From Chitinophagales bacterium (GTDB lineage Bacteria > Bacteroidota > Bacteroidia > Chitinophagales > Chitinophagaceae), in assembly GCA_017303835.1 (NCBI GenBank), contig JAFLBI010000002.1, forward strand, positions 62,001 through 126,000: a DNA stretch of 64,000 nt. Reading direction: 5' to 3'. The notes under the pieces are model-generated. The model was given only the letters and a program-made list of their open reading frames with translations, did not search any database and was not told the DNA's origin. Each line of letters opens with the position of its first letter. The stretch's first letter is position 1. Made by a program: the position numbers and the translations under genes. Positions 55,249 to 64,000 of the stretch are shown piece after piece.

Positions 55249-55632
55249 GTGATGGAAAGCAGTACATTACTTTATCAAGAAGCATCTTATCAGATAATCG
55301 GCATCGCAATGGAAGTTCATCGAGAACTCGGGCCAGGTCTCAAAGAGGTGAATTATCAGGATGCATTAGAATATGAGTTTCAGCTAAATCATATCCCATA
55401 TCTACGCGAAAAGCGATACAGGGTGATGTATAAAGGCAAGGTCTTATCTCGTCCTTATGTAGCCGACTTTCTGATTGATGATAAGATTATATTGGAGATA
55501 AAGTCAGTACCAGTAATTATTGATCAACATTTTGCCCAGACTTTAAATTATCTAAAAGTATCCGGCACCAAACTAGGTCTTATACTCAATTTTGGCGGCA
55601 AATCCCTGGCATGGCAAAGGGTTGTGCTGTAA
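55249..55632 (+). CDS. GxxExxY-family protein
   Basis: A 127-residue protein of the GxxExxY family (motif GPGLKEVNY at about 28-36), small and widespread, function unknown. It has a nuclease-like look (VADFLIDDKIILEIKSV resembles a PD-(D/E)XK core with D and E-X-K). The start is GTG at 55249 or ATG at 55252. It lies between imperfect inverted repeats, and the flanking genes dtd and mazG-like are intact. Confidence 0.88.
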   Translation: MMESSTLLYQEASYQIIGIAMEVHRELGPGLKEVNYQDALEYEFQLNHIPYLREKRYRVMYKGKVLSRPYVADFLIDDKIILEIKSVPVIIDQHFAQTLNYLKVSGTKLGLILNFGGKSLAWQRVVL

Positions 55633-55641
55633 GTCAAACCA

Positions 55642-55673
55642 GAATCCGTGTAATCCCATTAATTTGTGTAATC
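55642..55673 (-). repeat. Right inverted repeat of the GxxExxY cassette
   Basis: The 32-base right end reads, in reverse complement, GATTACACAAATTAATGG then GATTACACGGATTC. It matches the left end closely. It ends directly before the ATG of the MazG-like gene. Confidence 0.7.
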
Positions 55674-56012
55674 ATGAATAATACTTTAACCATACAAGAA
55701 GCCCAAACCCAAGTAGATCATTGGATCAAAACAGTAGGGGTGCGTTATTTCTCTGAACTCACCAATATGACCATCCTTACTGAAGAAGTGGGGGAATTGG
55801 CCCGAATTATGGCCCGCACTTATGGGGATCAATCCTTCAAAAAATCAGATTTAGGCAAGGATCTGGCCGATGAAATGGCTGATGTGTTGTGGGTATTAAT
55901 CTGTTTGGCCAATCAAACGGGTGTTGACCTTACCACCGCGCTTCAGAAGAACTTTGAGAAGAAAAATATCCGCGATGCTACCCGTCATCAAGACAATGAC
56001 AAGCTGCACTAG
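55674..56012 (+). CDS. MazG-like nucleotide pyrophosphohydrolase
   Basis: A 112-residue all-helical pyrophosphohydrolase. The metal-binding pattern is EEVGELAR (about 36-43, an EXXE type) with DEMADVLWVL (EXXD) about 30 residues later. It may cleave non-canonical NTPs. The start at 55674 abuts the right repeat; an earlier frame start lies inside the GxxExxY gene. glyS follows 27 bases on. Confidence 0.9.
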   Translation: MNNTLTIQEAQTQVDHWIKTVGVRYFSELTNMTILTEEVGELARIMARTYGDQSFKKSDLGKDLADEMADVLWVLICLANQTGVDLTTALQKNFEKKNIRDATRHQDNDKLH

Positions 56013-56024
56013 CCTGCCGGGCCG

Positions 56025-56032
56025 TATATTTG
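56025..56032 (+). promoter_or_regulatory. -7 promoter box before glyS
   Basis: TATATTTG, an exact TANNTTTG, 7 bases before the glyS ATG at 56040, predicts a leader of only a few bases. No -33 was found. Confidence 0.4.
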
Positions 56033-56039
56033 CAGCCTT

Positions 56040-57503
56040 ATGAGTACGCAATCAGAGAACCGTTTTCAGGCAATTATTTCCCACGCCAAGGAGTATGGCT
56101 TTGTTTTTCAGAGCAGTGAAATCTACGATGGTCTAAGTGCTGTCTATGATTATGGTCCCTATGGCAGTGAGCTGAAGCGTAATATCCGCGATTATTGGTG
56201 GAAGAGCATGACCCAGCTACACGAGAATATTGTGGGCATTGATGCGGCTATTTTCATGCACCCAACTACCTGGAAGGCTAGCGGTCACGTGGACAATTTC
56301 AGTGATCCCATGATCGATAATAAGGATAGCAAAAAGCGCTATCGTGTGGATCACTTGATTGAAGCACACGCAGAAAAGCTGCCAAAAGAAGCGGGCGATG
56401 CCTTGATTGCTGAGATGGAAGCTTTGCTAGCCAAGGAAGATTTTACAGGTTTGAAGCAAATGATCCTGGATCATAAAATTGCATGCTCAGTAAGTGGCAC
56501 AGTGAATTGGACGGATATCCGCCAGTTTAACCTGATGTTCGAAACAGAGTTTGGTGCTATTGCTTCAGATAATCCGGATGACAACAAAGTATACCTGCGT
56601 CCAGAAACGGCTCAGGGTATTTTCGTGAACTTTCTGAATGTGCAGAAGACTGCCCGCATGAAAGTGCCTTTTGGTATTGCACAGGTGGGTAAAGCTTTTC
56701 GCAATGAGATTGTTGCCCGTCAGTTCATTTTCCGTATGCGCGAATTTGAACAGATGGAAATGCAATTCTTTGTACGTCCTGGTACAGAAGGTGAGTGGTA
56801 CAAGTATTGGAAAGAAGCGCGCTTGCAATGGCATTTGAGTTTGGGTATGCCTGCTGATAAATATCGTTACCATGATCACGTGAAGCTGGCGCATTATGCG
56901 AAAGAAGCATGTGATATCGAGTATGAATTTCCAATTGGTTTTAAAGAAGTAGAAGGCATTCACTCCAGAAGTGATTTCGATCTGATACAACATCAGACAT
57001 ACAGTAAGAAAAAGCAGCAGTATTTTGATGCCGATGTGGATCCTGCAACAGGTAAGCCTTATGGTAATTATGTGCCTTATGTAATTGAAACCTCCATTGG
57101 CTTGGATCGTATGTTCCTGCTGATCTTATCACACGCTTATGATGAAGAAACCATCAATAAAGAAGATGGTACTACAGATAGTCGTGTAGTGTTACGCATT
57201 CCCAACAAATTAGCACCGGTGAAATTGGCTGTATTGCCTTTGACGAAGAAAGATGGCTTGCCTGAAATCGCTCGAGATTTGATGGATAGCTGTAAACCTT
57301 TCTTCCGTTGTTTTTATGAAGAGAAAGATGCGATTGGTAAGCGCTATCGCCGACAGGATGCGATTGGTACACCATTCTGTGTAACCATTGATCATCAGAC
57401 AAAGGAAGATGGTACTGTAACCATTCGTTACAGAGATACCATGGAACAGGAAAGAATCCTGCTGAGTAAGGTTCGAGATTTAGTCATAGAAGCTAGTTTA
57501 TAA
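56040..57503 (+). CDS. glyS: Glycyl-tRNA synthetase, dimeric type
   Basis: A 487-residue class II synthetase charging tRNA-Gly. EYGFVFQSSEIYDGL opens the catalytic domain. Motif 2 carries VGKAFRNEIVARQFIFRMREF (given by FRNEI) and motif 3 TSIGLDRMFL. The anticodon-binding domain is C-terminal (about 390-487). It is the alpha2 (eukaryote-like) form, not the alpha2beta2 form, as its single-chain length shows. It ends before a strong palindromic terminator. Confidence 0.97.
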   Translation: MSTQSENRFQAIISHAKEYGFVFQSSEIYDGLSAVYDYGPYGSELKRNIRDYWWKSMTQLHENIVGIDAAIFMHPTTWKASGHVDNFSDPMIDNKDSKKRYRVDHLIEAHAEKLPKEAGDALIAEMEALLAKEDFTGLKQMILDHKIACSVSGTVNWTDIRQFNLMFETEFGAIASDNPDDNKVYLRPETAQGIFVNFLNVQKTARMKVPFGIAQVGKAFRNEIVARQFIFRMREFEQMEMQFFVRPGTEGEWYKYWKEARLQWHLSLGMPADKYRYHDHVKLAHYAKEACDIEYEFPIGFKEVEGIHSRSDFDLIQHQTYSKKKQQYFDADVDPATGKPYGNYVPYVIETSIGLDRMFLLILSHAYDEETINKEDGTTDSRVVLRIPNKLAPVKLAVLPLTKKDGLPEIARDLMDSCKPFFRCFYEEKDAIGKRYRRQDAIGTPFCVTIDHQTKEDGTVTIRYRDTMEQERILLSKVRDLVIEASL

Positions 57504-57537
57504 AAAAATCCCCCTACGGTACCGTAGGGGGATTTTT
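57504..57537. terminator. Bidirectional Rho-independent terminator
   Basis: A perfect 34-base palindrome: A-tract, ATCCCCCTACGGT, its mirror, T-tract. Convergent glyS and ferredoxin reductase genes end on either side. Confidence 0.95.
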
Positions 57538-57539
57538 CT

Positions 57540-58307
57540 TTATCCGTACAATTCCAGATGAATATCTTTTTTGTCGTAGCCCAATTGAATGATTCTTTGT
57601 TTGGCTTCATCAACCATATTCTTCCAGCCACAGAGATAAAAATGCGCTGGTCTTAGATGCAGGCTTTCTTCTGCTTCATGCATCATCTTTTTGGTTAATG
57701 CAATATCCTCATACACATTGTGTACATAACCTGTTCTGGATCGATGGTGTTTGCCCGGTGCTTCTTCTCTGGAGAAAACAGGGTGATAATGAAAGCCTTC
57801 CAGCTTGTGTTCTATTTCGATCAATGATTTTTCATAGAGCACATCGTCATATTTCCTACAGCCAAAGATGAGGTGAATGTCTTTATGTGGAATTTGCTTA
57901 TTGAAGATATGGTGTACCATCGCGTTGAAAGGTGCGATTCCTGTTCCAGTACAAATGAGGTAAAGATCCTTTTCAATGTTTTCGGGTAAGGTGAATTTAC
58001 CCTGTGGACCTCTTAATGAAATCACGGTACCAATGCCGGCCTCGTCAAACAAATAAGTAGTGCCGGCACCACCTTCCAATTTAACAATGATGAGTTCAAA
58101 CGTATTGGTGCCATCTGGCGCTGAAGCAATGGAATAACTTCTCCAGCGTTTGTTTTTTTGTTCGTGTATGGGCAGATCTAATGTAACGAATTGGCCTGGC
58201 GCATAATCAAATACATCCAGTTCTGAAACCTGAATCCAGAATCTTCTGGTATTAGCAGATTCATTTTCTATTCGAACAATTGTTCCGTTTCTCCAGGGTT
58301 GAAGCAT
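57540..58307 (-). CDS. Ferredoxin/flavodoxin-NADP(+) reductase family
   Basis: A 255-residue FAD oxidoreductase. RSYSIAS (about 55) binds FAD, GGAGTTYLF lies near 78, LICTGTGIAPF (about 110) is the NAD(P) nucleotide motif, and the C-terminus ends HLELYG rather than a conserved Tyr. It would pass electrons between NAD(P)H and ferredoxin or flavodoxin. It lies about 14 bases from an exported-protein gene on the same strand. Confidence 0.9.
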   Translation of the reverse strand: MLQPWRNGTIVRIENESANTRRFWIQVSELDVFDYAPGQFVTLDLPIHEQKNKRWRSYSIASAPDGTNTFELIIVKLEGGAGTTYLFDEAGIGTVISLRGPQGKFTLPENIEKDLYLICTGTGIAPFNAMVHHIFNKQIPHKDIHLIFGCRKYDDVLYEKSLIEIEHKLEGFHYHPVFSREEAPGKHHRSRTGYVHNVYEDIALTKKMMHEAEESLHLRPAHFYLCGWKNMVDEAKQRIIQLGYDKKDIHLELYG

Positions 58308-58321
58308 ATAAAATTATTTCA

Positions 58322-58855
58322 TCAAGAGCCGGTAAGTGGGGCCAGCTTTTTAATTTTTGGTAAAGAAGCACTGAGTACTGGTTTATTCTTGGTTGACAAG
58401 CGAATAACAACATCATTGTTCTTGACCAATTGCTGAATCGTCTTAATGGGTTGAATGCCCTTAATTGGTTCTGAGGCAATAATGATTCGCCAAACTTCAG
58501 CAGAAGTACTTGGTATCAGCGTGTCTCCAGGATTTTTGCCTCTAGGAAGGATTAAGGGTGTATTGGCAACTTTTTCCAGTTTTACAGCAAACAACTGCTG
58601 CTTCACCCATAATCTGTGTAAGGTAATATTGGTCATATTGTCTACGGCCATAAAGATTTGGTAGTCTGCATAGCCACCTTTTGGGTTGGTGCCATCATTC
58701 TTAATGACGCCGTTTACATTCACTTCGCCTGTGGGGGCTACTCCGCTAAGGTTTGGAATATCATAAGCAAAAACACGAACACTCTGTTTTTGAGCAATTG
58801 CCGCTGTGCAGAAGAGTATAGCCGCACAAATAGCAAATATCTTTTTTGGTTGCAT
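58322..58855 (-). CDS. Exported protein, unknown
   Basis: A 177-residue secreted protein with a signal peptide (1-21, ends AIAQK) and an immunoglobulin-like beta-rich body (VNVNGVIKNDGTNPKGGYADYQ). The C-terminus is basic without a T9SS domain. No family recognised. It precedes the ferredoxin reductase. Confidence 0.7.
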   Translation of the reverse strand: MQPKKIFAICAAILFCTAAIAQKQSVRVFAYDIPNLSGVAPTGEVNVNGVIKNDGTNPKGGYADYQIFMAVDNMTNITLHRLWVKQQLFAVKLEKVANTPLILPRGKNPGDTLIPSTSAEVWRIIIASEPIKGIQPIKTIQQLVKNNDVVIRLSTKNKPVLSASLPKIKKLAPLTGS

Positions 58856-58871
58856 ATGGTGTAGTTATATA

Positions 58872-58906
58872 TAAAAATAAAAAAAAGAGGCCGCTAAGGC
58901 CTCTTT
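58872..58906 (-). terminator. Rho-independent terminator of the T9SS cargo gene
   Basis: On the minus strand AAAGAGGCC and GGCCTCTTT (58898-58906 and 58884-58892) pair around a TTAGC loop. A long T-run follows. Confidence 0.9.
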
Positions 58907-58914
58907 TTATCCAA

Positions 58915-61890
58915 TTAGTTTTTAATCACTTTTTGCAGACTTCGGTATTTCCTATTGTCACTGGTAATTTCAATCACATAAGTGCCTGCAGCAAATCTTT
59001 GTAATGGTATAGTACCATCAGCATAGGCAACATTGCTCTGATAAACAGTTTGACCGTCTATGCTCAGCACACGAACACTCATATTTCTGATTCCAGATGC
59101 ATTGCCAATTAAGTAGCTGAAACTACCTCTGGCAGCTGCAGGTTGTATACTGCGAATAAAGCTTCTATCATTAACAACCGGATTGTTCAATGCTGTAGGG
59201 TTGTTGGGGTTGAAGTTGGCGCCGCCAAGCTCACAGAAATACATACCATTACCGTGTGTGCCTACCAGGAGCACATTGTCTTCTGGGCGATAGTCCATTG
59301 TAGTTACCACAGCAAAATTGATCAAGCTTGGTGCTTCTCTGGTCCAGGTGATTGGGTCACCATTTTCTAATTTGTAACCCAGGTTTACACAACTATACAA
59401 ACCAACAGAAGTGCCGATATAGTATTCGGAAGAAGTGGTTGTTCCGCTCTTTTTGGCAACGATAACACAAGACCTGATCGAAGGAGTGGACAGATTGCCT
59501 TCAGCTGCCCACCAAGTTGGGGTGGTCGCTTTAGCATTGCGTGTCCACCAGATGCTGACTGTATTGTAGTTTGAAACTACGATCATTACTTCATTGTCAT
59601 TATTCGGGTTCACTGCAATGTCCTGAATATTCACGCCTGGATTTAGTGCACTTGGCGTGATATCGGCTGGAACAGCAGTAGGTGTTGCATTCAGATAATC
59701 ATCCAAGCGGTAAACCTTACCATTGGTTGTACCAAGATACATAGCATGAGCAGATTGATATGGACCCCATGAGAAGTCCATACTTCTGATAGAAACGGAA
59801 GAGCCTCCGGCAGGGTTTACAGTAGTCTCCACACCTGTCATTCTATCCCATCCAATACCGGAAGTTTGTGTTACGGTACTTGCCTGCATTGTTCTGAATA
59901 GTCTGTTGTAATTGGCATAGAACAATGCTTCAGGATTGGCATGACTTAGTTTAAAAACAGTCACAAATTCACCATAGCCACCGCTACCATTACTCTGTAA
60001 CTGATCGTTGGATGGTCTGATGGATACCTGTGTAGTGGTGAAATAGTTTAATGCATCATCTCTGATCATAACACCTGACTGTGCGCCAAGATATAGTGGC
60101 TGTTTGCCAGCAGCAATCTTGCCAATATCAACGGAAACACCATCACCGCCACCTACCATTTCATGGTCATTGATTGTTGGTCTGTATCCAGGGCGTGGTC
60201 CCATATTAAGCGAGGCATCGCGGTAATGAGAACCATTGTCCTGAGATCCGCCAAAGAAATTATTCTTGCCAGATTCAGGATCTATGGCCACATGGTAGTA
60301 CTGCAGGGTTTGATAATTGCGGAGATAAGTCCAAACAATAGGTGTTGCAGTGATGTCATCCGTTACCTGAATACCACCATCGTTACCACAGAATAATCTT
60401 TTTGGATTGGTTGGATCAAAAGCAAAGCAGTGAATATCAGGATGGCTGTTAGGATAAAACCCAAACGGGTTGTTTGTAGAGCCTGAGCTACTACCAAAAC
60501 CATAGCCGCCAATCCAGCTCACATTGCTACTGGTTGCGAAAGAATCAACTGATCTGAATAATACGGTACCCCCAATCAACATTAGTCTCGGATCATCTGG
60601 TTTGATGGCTACACACATATTGTATCCACCCTGCAGTGCAATTGGGTTACGTGAATTCGATAAAGATCCTGCAATATTGGGCGAGTTTGAAGAGAGGTTT
60701 GTCCAAGCTGGATTGGCAATGTCAGTAGCATTGCAGCGGAAGATATCTAACTCGGGCTGCAGATTAGGGCTAGCTTGTGATTTGCCATTTTCATAAATCG
60801 CATACAAGAGTTGCTCGCTTCCTGGAACCAGCGTCAGTAAGATGCGACCCCAGTTGGCAGTAGTGCTTTCATTAATTAGCCATCCTGTTGGTGTTCCGTT
60901 GGCATTACCACCAAGCAGGGTCCATGATCCTGCATCACCAGTAGTTGAAGCCCAAACACCACGATTGGTTGTGTTCTTTAAATGAAAAGCAGCATAGACA
61001 CGTGTTCCGGTACTATTGATTACCACATCCGTATTACCAGTAACACTGGTACCACCCAAGCTTCCCATAACTGCTGTCCAGCTAGTACCGCCATTTTGTG
61101 AACGTTGAATTGTGTTTTGGCATGCAGCATATACATCACCGTTTGCCGGGTTTACAACGATCTTATGTACAAGGTCAAATGCGTTATCAAAAGTGGTTAC
61201 GTTACCACCTTGGGTGCTGCTTAAAGGAGTCCAAGTTTTTCCATTGTCGGTTGATTTAAAAATACCATGGCCCAGGAAAAAAGCGCCTGTACCTGAGGTA
61301 GAGTTACCAAGGGCTTCACCTGTTCCGGCATACCAGGTGTCCTGAAAGCCGGGGCGAGGATCCTGCGCCAGTGTCGTTAAGCTATGTATTTGCTGATCAG
61401 GGCCAACCCTTGTCCAGGTATTGCCACCATCTTCTGTACGCATTACACCGCTGCTTACCGAACCGGCAAGTATCACACGATTGGTTGTGCCATTATAGCG
61501 CTTATCAAAAACAATGGTACGTGTTCTGCCACCTACATTATATGGGCCAGCTTCCTGCCAGTTATTGCTTTCCCCGGCATTGCTTTCATTTCCACCAGCC
61601 TCACTCATCCATACATTATCGCCATTGCGAAATGGCTTAACCGGTGCACTTTGTGCTTCTCTCAATTCTGCATCCCAAATGCCATCTGGAATTTTGCCCG
61701 TTCTGGGGTCCTTGAGCATATTGTACTCATAGGCAGCACGTTCAGCCTGCATGGCAGCTTTGTAGAAACCACTTTCTTCTCCTTCTTCTTCATTCTTCAA
61801 TAAGCTTTTTTCAATTTTTGGCTGAAGCATGAATACGCAGGCAAGAGAAAAGCCTGCAGAGAACAAACCCAGGACAAGACCTTTTTTCAT
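58915..61890 (-). CDS. Large BNR/sortilin-like beta-propeller protein with T9SS sorting domain
   Basis: A 991-residue exported protein. Residues 1-23 form a hydrophobic segment after MKKG, followed by a charged, helical stretch (KNEEEGEES), so the N-terminus may be a signal peptide or membrane anchor. From about 130 on, repeated blades with BNR/Asp-box motifs (for example STDNGKTWTPL and SQNGGTSWTAV) build one or two propellers. The last 80 residues are a T9SS sorting domain (VRVLSIDGQTVYQ, AAGTYVIEI), ending in KVIKN. A surface-exposed binding or sialidase-like protein is likely. The start at 61890 is chosen over 61986. Confidence 0.88.
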   Translation of the reverse strand: MKKGLVLGLFSAGFSLACVFMLQPKIEKSLLKNEEEGEESGFYKAAMQAERAAYEYNMLKDPRTGKIPDGIWDAELREAQSAPVKPFRNGDNVWMSEAGGNESNAGESNNWQEAGPYNVGGRTRTIVFDKRYNGTTNRVILAGSVSSGVMRTEDGGNTWTRVGPDQQIHSLTTLAQDPRPGFQDTWYAGTGEALGNSTSGTGAFFLGHGIFKSTDNGKTWTPLSSTQGGNVTTFDNAFDLVHKIVVNPANGDVYAACQNTIQRSQNGGTSWTAVMGSLGGTSVTGNTDVVINSTGTRVYAAFHLKNTTNRGVWASTTGDAGSWTLLGGNANGTPTGWLINESTTANWGRILLTLVPGSEQLLYAIYENGKSQASPNLQPELDIFRCNATDIANPAWTNLSSNSPNIAGSLSNSRNPIALQGGYNMCVAIKPDDPRLMLIGGTVLFRSVDSFATSSNVSWIGGYGFGSSSGSTNNPFGFYPNSHPDIHCFAFDPTNPKRLFCGNDGGIQVTDDITATPIVWTYLRNYQTLQYYHVAIDPESGKNNFFGGSQDNGSHYRDASLNMGPRPGYRPTINDHEMVGGGDGVSVDIGKIAAGKQPLYLGAQSGVMIRDDALNYFTTTQVSIRPSNDQLQSNGSGGYGEFVTVFKLSHANPEALFYANYNRLFRTMQASTVTQTSGIGWDRMTGVETTVNPAGGSSVSIRSMDFSWGPYQSAHAMYLGTTNGKVYRLDDYLNATPTAVPADITPSALNPGVNIQDIAVNPNNDNEVMIVVSNYNTVSIWWTRNAKATTPTWWAAEGNLSTPSIRSCVIVAKKSGTTTSSEYYIGTSVGLYSCVNLGYKLENGDPITWTREAPSLINFAVVTTMDYRPEDNVLLVGTHGNGMYFCELGGANFNPNNPTALNNPVVNDRSFIRSIQPAAARGSFSYLIGNASGIRNMSVRVLSIDGQTVYQSNVAYADGTIPLQRFAAGTYVIEITSDNRKYRSLQKVIKN

Positions 61891-62003
61891 ACATGTACTT
61901 TGATCGTTTGAAGATATTGATTGTTTGCTTTCTCGCAGCTTGTTTGTGCAAGATTTTCGCCAGTTTTCGAGCCAACTTTTCTGCATAGCGTTTGTTCAGA
62001 CTG

Positions 62004-62011
62004 TACATTTG
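62004..62011 (+). promoter_or_regulatory. -7 promoter box before mfd
   Basis: TACATTTG exactly fits TANNTTTG, ending 10 bases before the mfd ATG at 62022. The -33 is weak. Confidence 0.4.
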
Positions 62012-62021
62012 CGGCGAGGTT

Positions 62022-64000
62022 ATGAATCTGCGTGTTCTGTTGGATACTTTTTTACAATCCCCCCGGGTGTTACAGCTCGCGGACAGGCTCCGTATTGCCC
62101 ATACAGAATACCCTGAGGGTCAAACAGAAAGAATCGGACTAACCAACCTCAGAGGCAGTAGTGCAGAGTTCCTTGTAACGGCCATTTTTCAGCATCCATC
62201 TTGCGCATCACTCAATCACCTTGTTATCCTCAACGATGCGGAAGAAGCTGCTTATTTCCACAATACGCTGGAGAATCTAACTGATGCGCTTGATCTGTTT
62301 TATTTCCCCGCCTCCTTTAAAAACAGACGCAATTTTCGCCTGCTGAACAGCTCACATGTGATGTTACGTGCAGAAATGCTTACGCGTTTATCCAAGGGCG
62401 GAAATAAAAAGATCATTGTTACTTACCCGGAAGCATTGTTTGAGAAAGTAGTCTTACCGGAAACACTGAGCAAGAATATCATTCAGATCAAGACAAACGA
62501 TACGCTTAATCTGGAAAGCTTGATGGAGCTTTTCGTGATGTATGGTTTTGTGCGCACTGATTTTGTCTATGAGCCCGGACAGTTCGCCATTCGTGGGGGC
62601 ATTCTGGATATTTATTCTTTTGGTAATGAAAAGCCTTATCGCGTAGAGTTATTCGGGAATGAGGTAGACAGTATCCGCATTTTCGATCCGGAAACACAGC
62701 TAAGTGAACGAAAGCTGTTACAAGTCAACATCATTCCCAATATTGAAACCCAGTTTGAGAGCAAGGAAAAAGTATCGCTGCTGGAATTCCTGCAGAGCAA
62801 TACCATTGTGTGGCTGAAAGACTGGGATGTGATTCTGGAGAAAATTGCAGAGCAGGAAGAAGACCTGGCAGCATTTACTTCACTGCATGCGCAAGCAGCT
62901 CCGGTTGATCAGGAAGATACAGAGGAAGTGAAATACCTCAAAGAAGTGAATCCGGCCGACTTTCTGCCGGCAAGCACTTTTGAGCGTCAGGTATTAAAAA
63001 GACATCTAGTAGAGTTTGGATATAAGCCACAGTTGGCGCAGTTTGATATCAGTTTTCAGACAAAAGAACAGCCCGCTTTCAACCGTCAGTTTGATTTACT
63101 TATCAAGGACTTGAAAGCACATGAAGGAGCAGGTTATCAGCTTTTCATCTTTGCAGAGCAGGCGAAGCAGTTGGAAAGACTCAATAGCATCTTTGCTGAT
63201 CTTCAAACTGAGATTCAGTTTACACCTATTGCTACATCCATTCACGAAGGATTTATTGATGATGAACTGAAACTGGTTTGTTATACAGACCACCAGATAT
63301 TTCAGCGTTACCATAAGTACAAGGTAAAGCAAGCCTATAACAAGAATAAGGCACTTACTTTAAAAACACTGAGAGACTTACAACCGGGCGATTATGTAAC
63401 ACACATAGATCATGGTGTTGGTACTTATAGTGGTTTACAGAAAATTGAAGTGAATGGCAAACTGCAGGAAGCTGTACGTATCATTTATAAAGACAGCGAT
63501 ATCCTGTATGTGAACATTAACTCGCTGCATAAGATATCTAAGTATACGGGTAAGGAAGGAACTGTTCCTAAGATCAACAAACTGGGTAGTGATGTTTGGA
63601 CAAGACTGAAAGAAAAGACCAAAATCAAGGTTAAAGAAATCGCTTTTGACCTGATTAAGCTGTATGCGCAAAGAAAAGCCCAGCAAGGATTTGCACATAC
63701 ACCGGATAATTATATGCAAACTGAACTGGAAGCTTCGTTCATCTATGAAGACACACCAGATCAAAGTAAAGCAACTGCAGATGTGAAGAAGGATATGGAG
63801 AGTCCTTCTCCTATGGACCGCTTAGTCTGTGGTGATGTGGGTTTTGGTAAAACAGAAGTGGCTGTACGTGCTGCATTCAAATCTGTTGTGGATGGTAAAC
63901 AAGCTGCTGTCTTAGTGCCCACTACCATTCTTGCTTTTCAGCACTATAAAACGTTCAAGGATCGCTTGCGCGATTTTCCGGTGACAGTTGATTTCGTGAA
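62022..64000 (+). CDS. mfd: Transcription-repair coupling factor, N-terminal part (cut by window edge)
   Basis: Mfd removes RNA polymerase stalled at DNA damage and recruits UvrA. About 659 codons are present. A UvrB-like N-terminal region is seen (IRGGILDIYSFGNEKPYRVE, about 183-202, given in part by GGILDIYSFG), then the RNA-polymerase-interacting domain (GDYVTHIDHGVGTYSGL, about 455). The helicase starts with Walker A GDVGFGKTE (about 600) and motif Ia VLVPTTILAFQHY. The rest lies beyond the window. It is divergent from the T9SS cargo gene. Confidence 0.96.
   Translation, partial: MNLRVLLDTFLQSPRVLQLADRLRIAHTEYPEGQTERIGLTNLRGSSAEFLVTAIFQHPSCASLNHLVILNDAEEAAYFHNTLENLTDALDLFYFPASFKNRRNFRLLNSSHVMLRAEMLTRLSKGGNKKIIVTYPEALFEKVVLPETLSKNIIQIKTNDTLNLESLMELFVMYGFVRTDFVYEPGQFAIRGGILDIYSFGNEKPYRVELFGNEVDSIRIFDPETQLSERKLLQVNIIPNIETQFESKEKVSLLEFLQSNTIVWLKDWDVILEKIAEQEEDLAAFTSLHAQAAPVDQEDTEEVKYLKEVNPADFLPASTFERQVLKRHLVEFGYKPQLAQFDISFQTKEQPAFNRQFDLLIKDLKAHEGAGYQLFIFAEQAKQLERLNSIFADLQTEIQFTPIATSIHEGFIDDELKLVCYTDHQIFQRYHKYKVKQAYNKNKALTLKTLRDLQPGDYVTHIDHGVGTYSGLQKIEVNGKLQEAVRIIYKDSDILYVNINSLHKISKYTGKEGTVPKINKLGSDVWTRLKEKTKIKVKEIAFDLIKLYAQRKAQQGFAHTPDNYMQTELEASFIYEDTPDQSKATADVKKDMESPSPMDRLVCGDVGFGKTEVAVRAAFKSVVDGKQAAVLVPTTILAFQHYKTFKDRLRDFPVTVDFV

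Overview
The window looks like chromosomal DNA of a Bacteroidota bacterium, probably of the Chitinophagaceae (family-level placement is inference). The evidence is a fused lpxC-fabZ gene, a PorX regulator together with cargo carrying type IX secretion (T9SS) C-terminal sorting domains, paired DUF1800/DUF1501 genes, and promoters of the Bacteroidota form TTTG-N19-TANNTTTG (one perfect copy at 36999-37029 and several exact TANNTTTG boxes). Coding density is very high. I saw no rRNA, IS element, prophage or CRISPR array. One tRNA, tRNA-Leu(UAG), is present. Both window ends cut a gene: uvrC on the left and mfd on the right.

Layout. 1-3.4 kb (minus): uvrC, a lipoprotein, an anti-sigma-like/beta-barrel protein and an ECF sigma factor. 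3.5-9.8 kb (plus): the DUF1800/DUF1501 secreted pair, then a TonB-dependent receptor and a His/Asp-rich lipoprotein behind a promoter flanked by two near-identical operator-like boxes. 9.8-15.3 kb: DUF2721 protein, ABC exporter, two glycosyltransferases, a methyltransferase, a GroES-like protein. 15.4-25.1 kb: HerA-like ATPase, an unrecognised helical protein, a gene-free stretch of about 370 bases with a nested inverted-repeat structure, a small membrane protein, RecQ, a Cu-type P-ATPase, TsaE and alanine dehydrogenase. 25.1-33.2 kb (minus): HD phosphohydrolase, lpxD, lpxC-fabZ, lpxA, an orphan ABC ATPase, a GH5 glycosidase and a GT-C-like membrane protein. porX is divergent from this block.

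33.3-38.3 kb (plus): porX, a small protein, an MBL hydrolase, a helix-hairpin-helix protein and an acyl-CoA dehydrogenase behind a strong promoter, an operator-like palindrome and a leader hairpin. 38.3-43.4 kb (minus): a 55-residue protein, the protein quality-control block (trigger factor, a hypothetical, two ClpP, ClpX) and the tRNA. 43.4-49.4 kb: a D-2-hydroxyacid dehydrogenase divergent from a YceI/porin unit whose promoter has two FNR/CRP-like palindromes at activator spacing, then a second YceI gene. 49.4-54.7 kb (minus): ArfB, MbnP, MbnH, a flippase and a Tat-exported oxidoreductase. 54.7-57.5 kb (plus): dtd, a GxxExxY gene framed by inverted repeats, a MazG-like gene and glyS. 57.5-62 kb (minus): ferredoxin reductase, an exported protein and a large BNR-type T9SS cargo. 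mfd follows on the plus strand.

Most genes are housekeeping. The parts that repay attention are regulatory and accessory: the FNR-like double site (46283-46347), the twin boxes at the TonB receptor promoter (6786-6834), the acyl-CoA dehydrogenase control region (36999-37106), the nested hairpin (18651-18706), the GxxExxY cassette (55206-55673) and the MbnP/MbnH pair (52529-54318). No wholly new multi-gene system could be shown from sequence alone.
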